In this document: positions 45,749-52,992 of the stretch, one piece after another
Position numbering within the stretch: the first letter of the stretch is position 1
Layout: each line of letters opens with the position of its first letter
DNA from: Streptomyces xanthochromogenes
GTDB lineage: Bacteria; Actinomycetota; Actinomycetes; Streptomycetales; Streptomycetaceae
Assembly: GCF_014650455.1 (NCBI RefSeq)
Contig: NZ_BMUZ01000008.1
Span: forward strand, 124,001-188,000
Reading direction: 5' to 3'
DNA: 64,000 bases
Position numbers and translations under genes: made by a program
The notes under the pieces: generated by a model
Database searches by the model: none
What the model saw: the letters and a program-made list of their open reading frames with translations, nothing else
What the model was told of the DNA's origin: nothing

Positions 45749-46506
45749 CTTTCCCGGCTGGGGAAGTAGGGACGGACCTCTTCGGGCAGGAACCGCGCGC
45801 AGAACGTCAGCAGGTCCCGGGCCGCCAGCAGCCGGGCGTACTGGTTCATCCCGTCCATGCTCAGATCCAGCGAGCCGGAGAGCGGCCAGTGGAAGTTCTG
45901 CCGGGCCCGGTCAATCAGCTCCAGCACCGCCGGGTGGTATCCGTGCTCCTGGTACACGAGCCGGGCCGCCTTCGCCGCCTCGGCCTTGTGGAAGTCGACG
46001 AGGTGGCGCATCCCGTCCCGCTGCATCTTGGTGATCGTCTCGGCAGGCGTCTGCGCGGCCAAGCCCTCGGTGATCCTGGCCGCCTCGTCCTCCATGTCCT
46101 GGAGCCGACGGGGCAGCGTTTGCAGCTCGAAGCGCCACCGCTCGAAGCGGTTGTAGTCGTAGCGGGCGTCGCGGTACGCCTTCCAGATCGCACCGTCGCG
46201 CCACTCCATCTCCAGCACGGCGTCGACCAGCTCGACCTTCCGCAGCGGCCACGTTCCGGACGACAGCCGCTTGTGCAGGTCGATCAGGTCGCCGACCTTC
46301 AGGGCCTCCAGCACCGGCTTGCGGGAGTGGTTCAAGCGCTTGCGGTGCATGTCCTCGTAGTCGCGCAATTGCTCCCAGAGCTTGTCGATCTCGGCGGCCC
46401 GCGTCTCGAACTCGGGCAGCGACACGGCGTCGACCAGTTCTTTCATCAACTCCACCCGTGTCCGCAGCCACGGGTCGACGATGTTCAGGTAGCCCTTCTC
46501 CGTCAT
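45739..46506 (-). CDS. Hypothetical helical protein
   Basis: A 255-residue, largely alpha-helical, charged protein from ATG 46506 (GAGGACGTC upstream). Long helices such as RTRVELMKELVDAVSLPEF and RRLQDMEDEAARITEGLAA suggest a coiled-coil assembly. No recognised domain. Confidence 0.65.
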   Translation of the reverse strand: MTEKGYLNIVDPWLRTRVELMKELVDAVSLPEFETRAAEIDKLWEQLRDYEDMHRKRLNHSRKPVLEALKVGDLIDLHKRLSSGTWPLRKVELVDAVLEMEWRDGAIWKAYRDARYDYNRFERWRFELQTLPRRLQDMEDEAARITEGLAAQTPAETITKMQRDGMRHLVDFHKAEAAKAARLVYQEHGYHPAVLELIDRARQNFHWPLSGSLDLSMDGMNQYARLLAARDLLTFCARFLPEEVRPYFPSRERLS

Positions 46507-46580
46507 GACGTCCTCATATTGGCCAGGGAGCAGCGACCGGCTTACCACCGGCCTCTGACATCCGTCCGGGAAACGAGAAA

Positions 46581-46620
46581 CGGCAGGACGCGGGAGACCT
46601 GCTTCGTCCGCGTTCTGCCG
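46581..46620 (-). terminator. Terminator after tRNA-like structure 2
   Basis: Arms cggcaggacgcgg (46581-46593) and ccgcgttctgccg (46608-46620), 13 positions with one mismatch, followed on the minus strand by tttctcgttt. It ends the message just after the tRNA-like element. Confidence 0.75.
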
Positions 46621-46625
46621 TCAGC

Positions 46626-46672
46626 ACCCTGCGCCGGGATCGAACCGGCGATGAGCCCACCAGGGCCAGGGT
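46626..46672 (-). ncRNA. tRNA-like structure 2
   Basis: 47 nt: acceptor-like stem ACCCTGG/GCAGGGT (6 of 7 pairs), short CCC/GGG hairpin, canonical T-arm GCCGG-TTCGATC-CCGGC. The interval between acceptor and T-arm is only 16 nt, so there is no room for D-arm plus anticodon arm. It touches the box at 46673. Confidence 0.65.
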
Positions 46673-46683
46673 TGTCGTACCTA
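46673..46683 (-). promoter_or_regulatory. TAGGTACGACA box overlapping a stop codon
   Basis: TAG is the stop of the gene at 46681-46986; the box ends at the first base before tRNA-like structure 2. Confidence 0.65.
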
Positions 46684-46986
46684 TCGCACGGGCCCGTAGC
46701 CGGGGCCGCGCAGATCGAGCTTGAGGAGCATGGTGGTGGCCTCCTCGACGGCCTCCATCAGGGTGCGGCTGGCGTAGTCGCCGAAGAAGTTCCCGTCCGG
46801 GGCGCCGTTGCTGTAGAGGTACCAGCCGGTGTCACCCGGCTCGCTCTTGGACCGGCGGCGCTTCTCCAGCTCGTACGTCACGCCGAACAGCTCGGCCTGG
46901 TACTTGCCACTCGCCTGGCGCTCCCAGCCGATGCCGCCGTCGGCCTCGATCAGCTTCTTGCCGCACCACTGGATGCGCCTAGCCAT
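46681..46986 (-). CDS. Small hypothetical protein
   Basis: A 101-residue alpha/beta protein starting inside the end of the upstream gene (8-base overlap). MARRIQWCGKKLIEADGG and a Tyr-rich centre (GWYLYSNGAPDGNFFGDYA). Function unknown. Confidence 0.65.
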   Translation of the reverse strand: MARRIQWCGKKLIEADGGIGWERQASGKYQAELFGVTYELEKRRRSKSEPGDTGWYLYSNGAPDGNFFGDYASRTLMEAVEEATTMLLKLDLRGPGYGPVR

Positions 46987-47497
46987 GGACCGGCTCCATC
47001 AGGGAGGCCAGGGAGCGGTAGCGGGCACCGAAGGCGGTGGCGGCAGCACCCGGATCGGAGCGGTAGGTGCCCAGGTCCCACTCGACGGGCGTGCCCTCGG
47101 CCGGGATGGTGGCGACGACGAACTCCGTCTCGCTCTTCTGGGCGAGGATCAGGCGGCGCCCGGCGACGGGGGCGGCCAGCTTGACCTCCCACCCTCTGAT
47201 CACCATCGGAGCGACCGGAGCACCCGGGGCGGCAGGCACGTAGATCCGCAGCCCGTTCAGGCGAGCGTCGGCGAAGGTCCCCTTGGCCTGCGGGACGATG
47301 CCCTCGGTGCCGGGCGGGTAGTTCTCCTCCATCGCGGCGTCACTGGCGGCTCCGTAGGTGTCGAACAGAACGCCGCCCACCCGCTCGACGCGGGCCTGAT
47401 CCGCCTTGAGGGTCACCGCGACTTCCTCGACGGCCTTCTCGAACCCCGTGCCGCCGCCAGAGTGCTGAACCAGGGTGTACTTCGTCTGCGACTTCAT
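46979..47497 (-). CDS. Hypothetical protein
   Basis: A 172-residue protein from ATG 47497 (GGGAGAGACG upstream). It looks like a beta-rich soluble protein with an N-terminal KYTLVQHSGGGTGFEKAVE and a helical middle. It is the first gene after tRNA-like structure 3. No family recognised. Confidence 0.65.
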   Translation of the reverse strand: MKSQTKYTLVQHSGGGTGFEKAVEEVAVTLKADQARVERVGGVLFDTYGAASDAAMEENYPPGTEGIVPQAKGTFADARLNGLRIYVPAAPGAPVAPMVIRGWEVKLAAPVAGRRLILAQKSETEFVVATIPAEGTPVEWDLGTYRSDPGAAATAFGARYRSLASLMEPVHG

Positions 47498-47527
47498 CGT
47501 CTCTCCCAGTGTTTTCGGGCATGAAAG

Positions 47528-47578
47528 AGCCCGGCCGGGGATTCGAACCCCTACACCCCACACATCTCGGACCGGGCT
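47528..47578 (-). ncRNA. tRNA-like structure 3
   Basis: 51 nt: perfect 7-bp acceptor AGCCCGG/CCGGGCT, a 4-bp hairpin with 7-nt loop AGATGTG, then a T-arm with loop TTCGAAT and stem GGGG/CCCC. The small loop lacks U33, so it is not a normal anticodon loop. Same architecture and several identical positions as structures 4 and 7. No box motif precedes it. Confidence 0.7.
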
Positions 47579-47595
47579 GATAATCAGTAGTGCTG

Positions 47596-47937
47596 CTACT
47601 CGCTGAACTCCACGCTGAACGCGCTGGACGACTCGGGACGGATGATCAGAGGGCTGCCGCCACGCACGACGAGCCTTCCCTCCTCGACATGAACGAGCAC
47701 CCTGCCGCGATACGGCATAGCGTTCTCGGCGAGCCGGAAGCCGACTCGTGTATCACGCGGAAGCGGCGCGACCACCTCGTGGGAGGTGGTCCAGTACGTG
47801 TTGGAGTCCGGATTCTCTCCCTTCAGCTCCGCCACCTGCTCACGCTCCGCCGCGAGATCACGTCGGAGCTGACGCAGCTCCTCCTGCGCCCACTTCGGGA
47901 GGCGTGCCTCCCGCGCAGCGCTGTCCGTCTCACTCAC
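47596..47937 (-). CDS. Small hypothetical protein
   Basis: A 113-residue protein from GTG 47937, overlapping the preceding stop (GTGA). An N-terminal helix (LPKWAQEELRQLRRDLAAER) is followed by a beta-rich domain (GRVLVHVEEGRLVVRGG). It ends 18 bases before tRNA-like structure 3. Confidence 0.65.
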   Translation of the reverse strand: MSETDSAAREARLPKWAQEELRQLRRDLAAEREQVAELKGENPDSNTYWTTSHEVVAPLPRDTRVGFRLAENAMPYRGRVLVHVEEGRLVVRGGSPLIIRPESSSAFSVEFSE

Positions 47938-48197
47938 TTCGAATCTCTCTCCACTCGAATGTCCAGGGGGCCGTCGTACCCATGCTGGCGCGCGACCCAC
48001 TGACCAGCGGCCTTGTAAGAGGCGAAGCCATCCTTGTACTGACCGGCCGCCTCTTTCACGTCGGAGTCCTCGTAGATGTCGGCCCAGTACTTGCCGTTCT
48101 CGCTTCCGATTCGAGCACCGCCTGCCGGAAGCGTGACGATGGCCTTGCCCGGCTCGATGATGTCGACGCGCACCACGACTGGTTGCTGCTCGCTCAC
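47934..48197 (-). CDS. Small hypothetical protein
   Basis: An 87-residue alpha/beta protein, MSEQQPVVVRVDIIEPG at the start. Tightly coupled to its neighbours on both sides. Family not recognised. Confidence 0.65.
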   Translation of the reverse strand: MSEQQPVVVRVDIIEPGKAIVTLPAGGARIGSENGKYWADIYEDSDVKEAAGQYKDGFASYKAAGQWVARQHGYDGPLDIRVERDSK

Positions 48198-48199
48198 AA

Positions 48200-48700
48200 C
48201 TACTCCCGGACAGTGGCGACCAGGTCGGCCTGGAGGAACTGGAGGGACGTGCCATCGTCGAGCGTCAGCACGTGGCCCCGGACCAGGTCGTCGGCCAGGC
48301 TGTGCGCCGAGGAGGTCAACCCGGCGTATCCACGCTCGACCGAGCGGCGGCCAAGCCGCTCCAGCGCCAGCTCAGCCGCGTTCTTGAGCGAGTCGGAGGA
48401 GACGGTGCTGCCGGAGTATAGGTGCGGTCCCATCGGCCTCCACGGCTTTCGGATGACCCGGTCACTCGGGTCCATCTCCTGCACCAGAAGCACCCAGGCG
48501 TCGCCCACCACACGAGGGGCACGGTCCAGCGCGGCGTCGGCGTCCTCGTTGACCTTCGCCAGACCTCCCTCCAGCTCAGCCAGGATGCGCAGGCTCTCCT
48601 TGTCCTGGAAGTTCTGCGCGAGACGCTTGACGGCCAGCTCGTAGTGGTGCAGGCGGCCTTCTAGCCGCGTCTTCTCCGGGTCGGTCGAACTCACGCTCAC
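48200..48700 (-). CDS. Hypothetical protein
   Basis: A 166-residue protein from GTG 48700, overlapping the preceding stop (GTGA). The first half is a long helix (LEGRLHHYELAVKRLAQNF); the second half is alpha/beta. Function unknown. Confidence 0.65.
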   Translation of the reverse strand: MSVSSTDPEKTRLEGRLHHYELAVKRLAQNFQDKESLRILAELEGGLAKVNEDADAALDRAPRVVGDAWVLLVQEMDPSDRVIRKPWRPMGPHLYSGSTVSSDSLKNAAELALERLGRRSVERGYAGLTSSAHSLADDLVRGHVLTLDDGTSLQFLQADLVATVRE

Positions 48701-49206
48701 AGCTCCCGTACGGCGATTTCGAAGGAGTACACGTTGTACCGCGTACCGTCGGCCGGGAGGTCGGCATTCAGCTTCTTCTGCCGGTCGGCGGCTGCACCGA
48801 CCTCCTCCCACGCGTCGAACGCCTTCGACGTCGGGTCCTTCAGGGCGGCCTCGTACGCCCAGCGGGCACCGGCCGGACTCTTGGCCACGACGAACCAGGA
48901 CTGGATCTCGATACCGGCGGTGGCCTCGTCGATGATCCGCTTGGCCTCCTCCCGAAGGTGCTCGTCCTTGATCTCCTCGGGACGCTCGTAGTCGCCCTCG
49001 TGGAATCCGGCGACGACAGACCCGCTCAGCCCGTAGCGGTAGTCCGGGGAGCCGTTGACCAGAGCGACCAGCATGTACGGCGACCACTCGTCGTTCGCGA
49101 TCTTCTGCTTGGTCTCCTCCCGCAGATCCTCGCTGTCCGACCAGTCGTCGGTGACCAGGAAGTCAGGGTCGATCTCGACACGGATGCCGATCTTGGTCTT
49201 GGGCAT
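48697..49206 (-). CDS. Hypothetical protein
   Basis: A 169-residue acidic alpha/beta protein from ATG 49206. It is the first gene after tRNA-like structure 4, 38 bases downstream of it. No recognised domain. Confidence 0.65.
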   Translation of the reverse strand: MPKTKIGIRVEIDPDFLVTDDWSDSEDLREETKQKIANDEWSPYMLVALVNGSPDYRYGLSGSVVAGFHEGDYERPEEIKDEHLREEAKRIIDEATAGIEIQSWFVVAKSPAGARWAYEAALKDPTSKAFDAWEEVGAAADRQKKLNADLPADGTRYNVYSFEIAVREL

Positions 49207-49243
49207 TCGAACTCCTCGTGCTTGCGATCAGGATTGGAATGAG

Positions 49244-49294
49244 TGCCCGGCGGAGGACTCGAACCTCTGCGCCCCGGAAGTCTCGGGCCGGGCA
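49244..49294 (-). ncRNA. tRNA-like structure 4
   Basis: 51 nt: perfect 7-bp acceptor TGCCCGG/CCGGGCA, a CCCG/CGGG hairpin with 7-nt loop AGACTTC, linker CGCA or similar, then a T-arm GAGG-TTCGAGT-CCTC. Two bases separate it from the box at 49297. Confidence 0.7.
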
Positions 49295-49296
49295 GT

Positions 49297-49307
49297 TGTC
49301 GTACCTA
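49297..49307 (-). promoter_or_regulatory. TAGGTACGACA box overlapping a stop codon
   Basis: TAG is the stop of the gene at 49305-49658. Confidence 0.65.
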
Positions 49308-49658
49308 CAGCTCGCGCCAGGTCTGGGTGGACGCGTCGAAGTAGTGGATCTCGGTGCAGCCCGCGTTGGGCCTGCCGAAGTCGTCGAGCGGGCCGAAGTC
49401 GTCGTCGCCCCCCGCACCGTCGGTGGTGATGATCCGTCCCGTGTAGCTCAGGACCTGATCGGAGACGTACATGCGGAACGTCCGACCATCGCCCCGGCGC
49501 AACCGCACCTGGATCTGCGGGTCGATGTTGTGTGGCCCCATGGTGCCGGTCTCGTCACGTCCCTCCGACGGCTCGTGCTCGACGTCGATGACCCATCCGT
49601 ATGCGGCATGACGGGTTTTATCGGCCAGCATCTGGCGGACGTATTCAGGTCCCGGCAT
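49305..49658 (-). CDS. Hypothetical protein
   Basis: A 117-residue beta-rich protein (IQVRLRRGDGRTFRMYVSD, EIHYFDASTQTWREL). It overlaps the small zinc-finger gene upstream by 14 bases. Its stop begins the box motif. Function unknown. Confidence 0.65.
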   Translation of the reverse strand: MPGPEYVRQMLADKTRHAAYGWVIDVEHEPSEGRDETGTMGPHNIDPQIQVRLRRGDGRTFRMYVSDQVLSYTGRIITTDGAGGDDDFGPLDDFGRPNAGCTEIHYFDASTQTWREL

Positions 49659-49851
49659 TGCTCTGATCCATCTCTCGGTCTGTGTCGCACTTCTTGCACA
49701 GGCAGAACACGGACGCGCCCATCAAGGCCGGGACGTAGTCCTGATAACAGATGTTCTCGTCACCTCCGCCGCAGTCGCGGCAGCGGTCGGAGTTGTCCCG
49801 GACGATGACGAAGCCACGGTCGTCGTACCTACGCGGCACACTGATCACCAT
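49645..49851 (-). CDS. Small zinc-ribbon protein
   Basis: A 68-residue protein with two Cys pairs, DRCRDCGGG and CLCKKCDTD, spaced by about 28 residues, which fits a zinc ribbon. The start ATG 49851 lies inside the upstream gene (23-base overlap); the box at 49821 falls within its coding region. Confidence 0.6.
   Translation of the reverse strand: MVISVPRRYDDRGFVIVRDNSDRCRDCGGGDENICYQDYVPALMGASVFCLCKKCDTDREMDQSNAGT
49821..49831 (-). promoter_or_regulatory. TAGGTACGACG box overlapping a stop codon
   Basis: TAG is the stop of the gene at 49829-50191; the rest of the box lies inside the overlapping zinc-ribbon gene. No tRNA-like structure follows. Confidence 0.5.
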
Positions 49852-50191
49852 CCTGACGCTTGGCCCAGAACACTACGGGTTGGCCACCTGGCGGAACGAA
49901 AGTCACGCCGTCCCGGCTGTACCAACGAAGCCGGAACTCGATCGCGTCATCCCCGGTATCGTCGCGGTACCGCTCGACCTTCTCCACCAGACGGCACCAA
50001 GCACACGAGCACACGCTCCACTCAGGGTGGTTGCCGAAGTTGTCGCATCGCTCGGCCCACTCGTCCATCCGCTCGGTCAGAAGATCTTCCAGCGCCAGGA
50101 CCGCGTCGTCCGCGTCCTCGACGCACTGCACATCGCTAGCCCCCGGCACGTGACCTACCAGGTTGAAGCCGACGTGATAGTGGTGAGCCAT
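49829..50191 (-). CDS. Hypothetical Cys-rich protein
   Basis: A 120-residue protein from ATG 50191. CSCAWCRLVEKVERYRDD provides a possible metal site. The Shine-Dalgarno lies inside the small frame just upstream, so the two are probably coupled. Function unknown. Confidence 0.65.
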   Translation of the reverse strand: MAHHYHVGFNLVGHVPGASDVQCVEDADDAVLALEDLLTERMDEWAERCDNFGNHPEWSVCSCAWCRLVEKVERYRDDTGDDAIEFRLRWYSRDGVTFVPPGGQPVVFWAKRQDGDQCAA

Positions 50192-50193
50192 CC

Positions 50194-50265
50194 CTACATC
50201 CTCCTCAGCCGGTCGTGGTCAGCGCACATTGCGCAGAGATAAGACGGATGCGGGGAGGAACGCAT
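50194..50265 (-). CDS. 23-residue leader-like small ORF with a CxxC pair
   Basis: ATG 50265 is preceded by AAGGAG at 6 bases, a strong ribosome-binding site. The product has YLCAMCADHDRLRRM at its end. Its last codons AGG AGG ATG TAG form the ribosome-binding site of the next gene, two bases downstream. Either a real microprotein or a translational-coupling leader. Confidence 0.5.
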   Translation of the reverse strand: MRSSPHPSYLCAMCADHDRLRRM

Positions 50266-50298
50266 GAGTACTCCTTGGGTATTAGAGGTGCTCGGCCT

Positions 50299-50321
50299 GC
50301 CGACGGACACTAGCTGTCGGC
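50299..50321 (-). terminator. Short hairpin upstream of the leader ORF
   Basis: Arms gccgac (50299-50304) and gtcggc (50316-50321) with extra pairing inside. It could be an attenuator in the leader of the following genes. Confidence 0.35.
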
Positions 50322-50391
50322 GTCTGGGAGCGCACCAAGAGAGCAACAGATTCCTATTAGTTGCTCCTCAAGTATGCGCAGGCATGAGAAA

Positions 50392-50415
50392 GCCCCGGCT
50401 TTCAAAAGCCGGGGC
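50392..50415 (-). terminator. Strong hairpin after the box at 50419
   Basis: Arms gccccggcttt (50392-50402) and its complement (50405-50415), followed on the minus strand by tttctc. It separates two transcription segments. Confidence 0.75.
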
Positions 50416-50418
50416 AGA

Positions 50419-50429
50419 TGTCGTACCCA
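50419..50429 (-). promoter_or_regulatory. TGGGTACGACA box variant
   Basis: One mismatch to the recurring box. It lies between the weak tRNA-like structure 5 and a terminator, not at a stop codon. Confidence 0.45.
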
Positions 50430-50432
50430 TGA

Positions 50433-50480
50433 GAGCCTCGCGCCGGATTCGAACCGGCTGTTCGACCTTCGGGGCCGTTC
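50433..50480 (-). ncRNA. tRNA-like structure 5 (partial, weak)
   Basis: A perfect canonical T-arm GCCGG-TTCGAAT-CCGGC followed by GCGAGGC and a GGCC/GGTC hairpin upstream, but no upstream strand that pairs with GCGAGGC. It may be a decayed member of the series. Confidence 0.35.
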
Positions 50481-50493
50481 TCGCACGCTTGGG

Positions 50494-50670
50494 TCAGCGG
50501 ACCCAGTCAGAGGGCAGGAACCCACCCTTCCTCAGCCACTCATCCAAAGCCTCGAACGATTCACGGATCTTCTCGACGGCAACGATCCTTTCGGCCTCGT
50601 CGTAGTCGTCATCCGCCTCATACTCCCGGAACCCTTCGCGAATGTTCCCCAGGGCAACGTTCGGGTCCAC
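50494..50670 (-). CDS. Small hypothetical protein
   Basis: A 58-residue acidic helical protein from GTG 50670 (AGGAAAGG upstream). Ends ALDEWLRKGGFLPSDWVR. Function unknown. Confidence 0.55.
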   Translation of the reverse strand: MDPNVALGNIREGFREYEADDDYDEAERIVAVEKIRESFEALDEWLRKGGFLPSDWVR

Positions 50671-50683
50671 AGACCTTTCCTTC

Positions 50684-50896
50684 CTAGTAAGTGCCGCCGA
50701 GATATTTGACCGCGATGCGCTCTGCTTCACGACGCGTGCTCGCCCTCATGCCATCGAGTAAGAACTCGGATGTGCCGACCCTCCCGTAGCAATCGCCGAA
50801 GATCGGGGACCAGAGCAGCTGCCCGTTCTCATTACTGAACTCGATCTTCCCCGCCTTCAGCGGGCCCAGCTTGCGTGCACGAACGATCAGAGACAT
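50684..50896 (-). CDS. Small hypothetical protein
   Basis: A 70-residue alpha/beta protein (MSLIVRARKLGPLKAG; TRREAERIAVKYLGGTY). Good Shine-Dalgarno GGAGAGGC. Function unknown. Confidence 0.6.
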   Translation of the reverse strand: MSLIVRARKLGPLKAGKIEFSNENGQLLWSPIFGDCYGRVGTSEFLLDGMRASTRREAERIAVKYLGGTY

Positions 50897-50905
50897 GCCT
50901 CTCCT

Positions 50906-51679
50906 TCAGAGCGAGCGGATGTACGGGATCATGACGGTTCCGCACTCCGGGCAGAACACGTGGTGGCTGCCGCAGACCGAGTACGCGCCGCACGTGAGGT
51001 GCTCCTCGTCGGCGTCGTCCTCGTCGTGACAGTCCTGAATCACCCCGTTCGGGAACAGCTCCTTAAAGGTGGCGAAGCTCCCGCCATACGTCACCAGTTC
51101 CGATCCCTGGACGGTCAGACTGTGCTCGTAGTTCTTCGGGCACCCCAGCTCGTAGTAGTCGTACTCGTACCAGTACGAGCGCTCAGTGGTTGAGTCGGTG
51201 TAGATCGTGTACGCACCCGAACTGTGGTTAGTCACCTCAGCAATAGCCGCGTACTCATAGCCGTCGTGCCCGAAAACGTAGATGGACAAGTCCTCGTCGA
51301 GATTGTTCTCGTGATTCGGAGTGAAGACAGACAGGACCTCGTCGCCGTTGTCCGGGTCAAGCTCCAGGGTCTTCAGGAACGCCCGCAACATGCTGGTCTC
51401 GTCGGCGTACATGTCGATCTCATCCGTGATGGAATCCTTGAACCGATCCCAAATCTCCTCCATCTCCTCAGCCTTGCCAGCCGTCCGCTGCTCAATCCAT
51501 TTGTCCGAGTCGACGATGATGCTGTACCCGTCATTCCAGGCACCATTGCTCTTGTCCGTATCATCGATCCGGTTCATCGGACCCAGCGGCTCGGAGTACG
51601 GCCCGGATACATGACGCTCGTCGGGCTGCGCCACGATCGCGTATCCCTTGTCATCGGCCATCGGAATGGTGGTCTGCAT
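50906..51679 (-). CDS. Hypothetical protein with C-terminal zinc ribbon
   Basis: A 257-residue acidic protein from ATG 51679 (GGGAGGGAACC upstream). Residues about 232-250 hold CGAYSVCGSHHVFCPECG, two Cys pairs fit for zinc. The middle is rich in Tyr and Asp and looks alpha/beta. It is the first gene after tRNA-like structure 6 and the box at 51716. Function unknown. Confidence 0.7.
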   Translation of the reverse strand: MQTTIPMADDKGYAIVAQPDERHVSGPYSEPLGPMNRIDDTDKSNGAWNDGYSIIVDSDKWIEQRTAGKAEEMEEIWDRFKDSITDEIDMYADETSMLRAFLKTLELDPDNGDEVLSVFTPNHENNLDEDLSIYVFGHDGYEYAAIAEVTNHSSGAYTIYTDSTTERSYWYEYDYYELGCPKNYEHSLTVQGSELVTYGGSFATFKELFPNGVIQDCHDEDDADEEHLTCGAYSVCGSHHVFCPECGTVMIPYIRSL

Positions 51680-51715
51680 GGTTCCCTCCCACGGACGTGA
51701 AGTTGGGCGCACGGA

Positions 51716-51726
51716 TGTCGTACCTA
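51716..51726 (-). promoter_or_regulatory. TAGGTACGACA box downstream of tRNA-like structure 6
   Basis: Perfect copy, 5 bases after the CCA end of the tRNA-like element and 36 bases before the ATG of the gene at 50906-51679. Confidence 0.6.
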
Positions 51727-51731
51727 GCGCC

Positions 51732-51784
51732 TGGTGAACCGCAGGGGAATCGAACCCCCACCCTCGCGGGCAACCATTCGGCTC
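51732..51784 (-). ncRNA. tRNA-like structure 6 with encoded CCA
   Basis: 53 nt: acceptor GAGCCGA/GCGGTTC (6 of 7 including one G-U), small CCC-GCGA-GGG hairpin, T-arm GGGGG-TTCGATT-CCCCT, discriminator A and a genomic CCA. It is the most tRNA-like at the 3' end. The acceptor-to-T-arm interval is 18 nt. Confidence 0.65.
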
Positions 51785-51794
51785 TGCCTACCTA
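51785..51794 (-). promoter_or_regulatory. TAGGTAGGCA box variant overlapping a stop codon
   Basis: TAG is the stop of the gene at 51792-52082; the last base of the box touches the acceptor of tRNA-like structure 6. One deletion and one substitution relative to the consensus. Confidence 0.5.
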
Positions 51795-52082
51795 CTTTCC
51801 GTTCGTATCGGCATGGCGCTCGCACTGAGCTTGCGCCTCTTCCAATTCAGACAGCTCCAGGCACACCAGGTCAGACGACGGGAGACGGTCCGGTACACAG
51901 ACCCACCCCGTGTACTGCCACGCTGGGGACCGCAACGCTCCGTCCGGCTCGAAGTAGGGAAGACCCGGGGTCAATACGCCAACCACGATGTAGCGAACAC
52001 CATCGATGGTCGTCTCCCACTCCCGATTTCTTCCGTCCCATTCCTCCGACGAGGTCAGATCCTTCTCAACCCACTCAGCCAC
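51792..52082 (-). CDS. Small hypothetical protein
   Basis: A 96-residue acidic protein (MAEWVEKDLTSSEEWDGRN; IVVGVLTPGLPYFEPDG). Its ATG lies inside the end of the upstream gene (8-base overlap). Function unknown. Confidence 0.65.
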   Translation of the reverse strand: MAEWVEKDLTSSEEWDGRNREWETTIDGVRYIVVGVLTPGLPYFEPDGALRSPAWQYTGWVCVPDRLPSSDLVCLELSELEEAQAQCERHADTNGK

Positions 52083-52581
52083 GGCGCTTCCTGTTCTGGA
52101 ACCAGGATTCCTCGGTGTACCCCATCAGATCGTGGTCATCGAGGCCATCGAGCCACTCGTCACACTCAGCCTTGAACTCCTCATACGTCGAGATCGTGGG
52201 AGCGCCCTTGGCATAGTCGTAGACATTCAGCGCGTGGGCCGGGGACGAGTCGCTGCCCGTCATGAAGACGTCGATGTAGGGACCGTGACTCCAGACGAAG
52301 CGCACACCAGACTCGTGCGCATACTTCAGCTCCTCATCCCACTGCCCGCTGGCAACTGCTTCCAGGGCTTCGTCGAACTCCTCCAGGACCTCGAAGGCCG
52401 GGTCCATCGGACCGTCCTCGGAGCCGTTGGTGAACTCGTCACGCTTGCTGCGCATGTGCGGAGCGCACAGGACCTTATCCGCCTCCTGCCGCGTACCGTC
52501 GGAGCGGGTGGTCCAAGCGAAGAAGACGCGGGCCACGGCCGGGGTGTTGTCGTCGCAGAACTGGCAGAGTTTCGCGGTCAT
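52075..52581 (-). CDS. Hypothetical protein with N-terminal Cys pair
   Basis: A 168-residue acidic protein from ATG 52581. LCQFCDDNTPAVARVFFAW and LCAPHMRSKRDEF at residues 5-55 resemble a zinc-finger module; the remainder is alpha/beta. Function unknown. Confidence 0.65.
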   Translation of the reverse strand: MTAKLCQFCDDNTPAVARVFFAWTTRSDGTRQEADKVLCAPHMRSKRDEFTNGSEDGPMDPAFEVLEEFDEALEAVASGQWDEELKYAHESGVRFVWSHGPYIDVFMTGSDSSPAHALNVYDYAKGAPTISTYEEFKAECDEWLDGLDDHDLMGYTEESWFQNRKRRG

Positions 52582-52582
52582 G

Positions 52583-52801
52583 TCAGATTCCTTCGATGGA
52601 GTACTTAATCGTGACGATGCGAATGCGGTCGGCGGACACACCATTGGTCTGGGCCTCCGCTGCCTGGTCCAGAACCACCTGCTTGTCGGGTGAGTCCCAA
52701 CCCGCGCGCCAGTCGCCGAGCTCCGGCGCCCAGAGGAACAGCTGGTAGAACTGTCCCGCACCTGTCTCCTGTGTCGGACTGTGATCGAGTTCGATCCTCA
52801 C
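52583..52801 (-). CDS. Small hypothetical protein
   Basis: A 72-residue protein from GTG 52801 (GGGAGGGTTGT upstream) with FYQLFLWAPELGDWRAGWD in its centre. One base separates it from the next gene. Function unknown. Confidence 0.6.
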   Translation of the reverse strand: MRIELDHSPTQETGAGQFYQLFLWAPELGDWRAGWDSPDKQVVLDQAAEAQTNGVSADRIRIVTIKYSIEGI

Positions 52802-52811
52802 ACAACCCTCC

Positions 52812-52979
52812 CTAGTGATCGATGTGGTCGCAGGGCTCCGGCGTGCTGCTGGAGAGCACAACCATTCTCCCCTCCTTGTACCGTCCCGTTGCTCGGGTGC
52901 GAGCGGCCCAGCGAGGGCAGTCCCCGTGCCAGGTGACGCCTTCCTTGTCGGTGAATGTGAAGTACAGCCGCTTCTTCAC
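52812..52979 (-). CDS. Small overlooked gene (55 residues)
   Basis: GTG 52979 with AAGGAGCGGG upstream gives a 55-residue basic protein starting KKRLYFTFTDKEGVTWHGD and holding single Cys residues at 21 and 50. The frame exactly fills the gap between its neighbours and has the same spacing as other genes in the block. Function unknown. Confidence 0.6.
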   Translation of the reverse strand: MKKRLYFTFTDKEGVTWHGDCPRWAARTRATGRYKEGRMVVLSSSTPEPCDHIDH

Positions 52980-52992
52980 TGATCCCGCTCCT

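Noticed and set aside
47976..47986. A further gtcgtaccca copy of the box
   Set aside because: It lies in the middle of a coding gene and codes for HGYDG there; without structure or gene border nearby it is probably chance.
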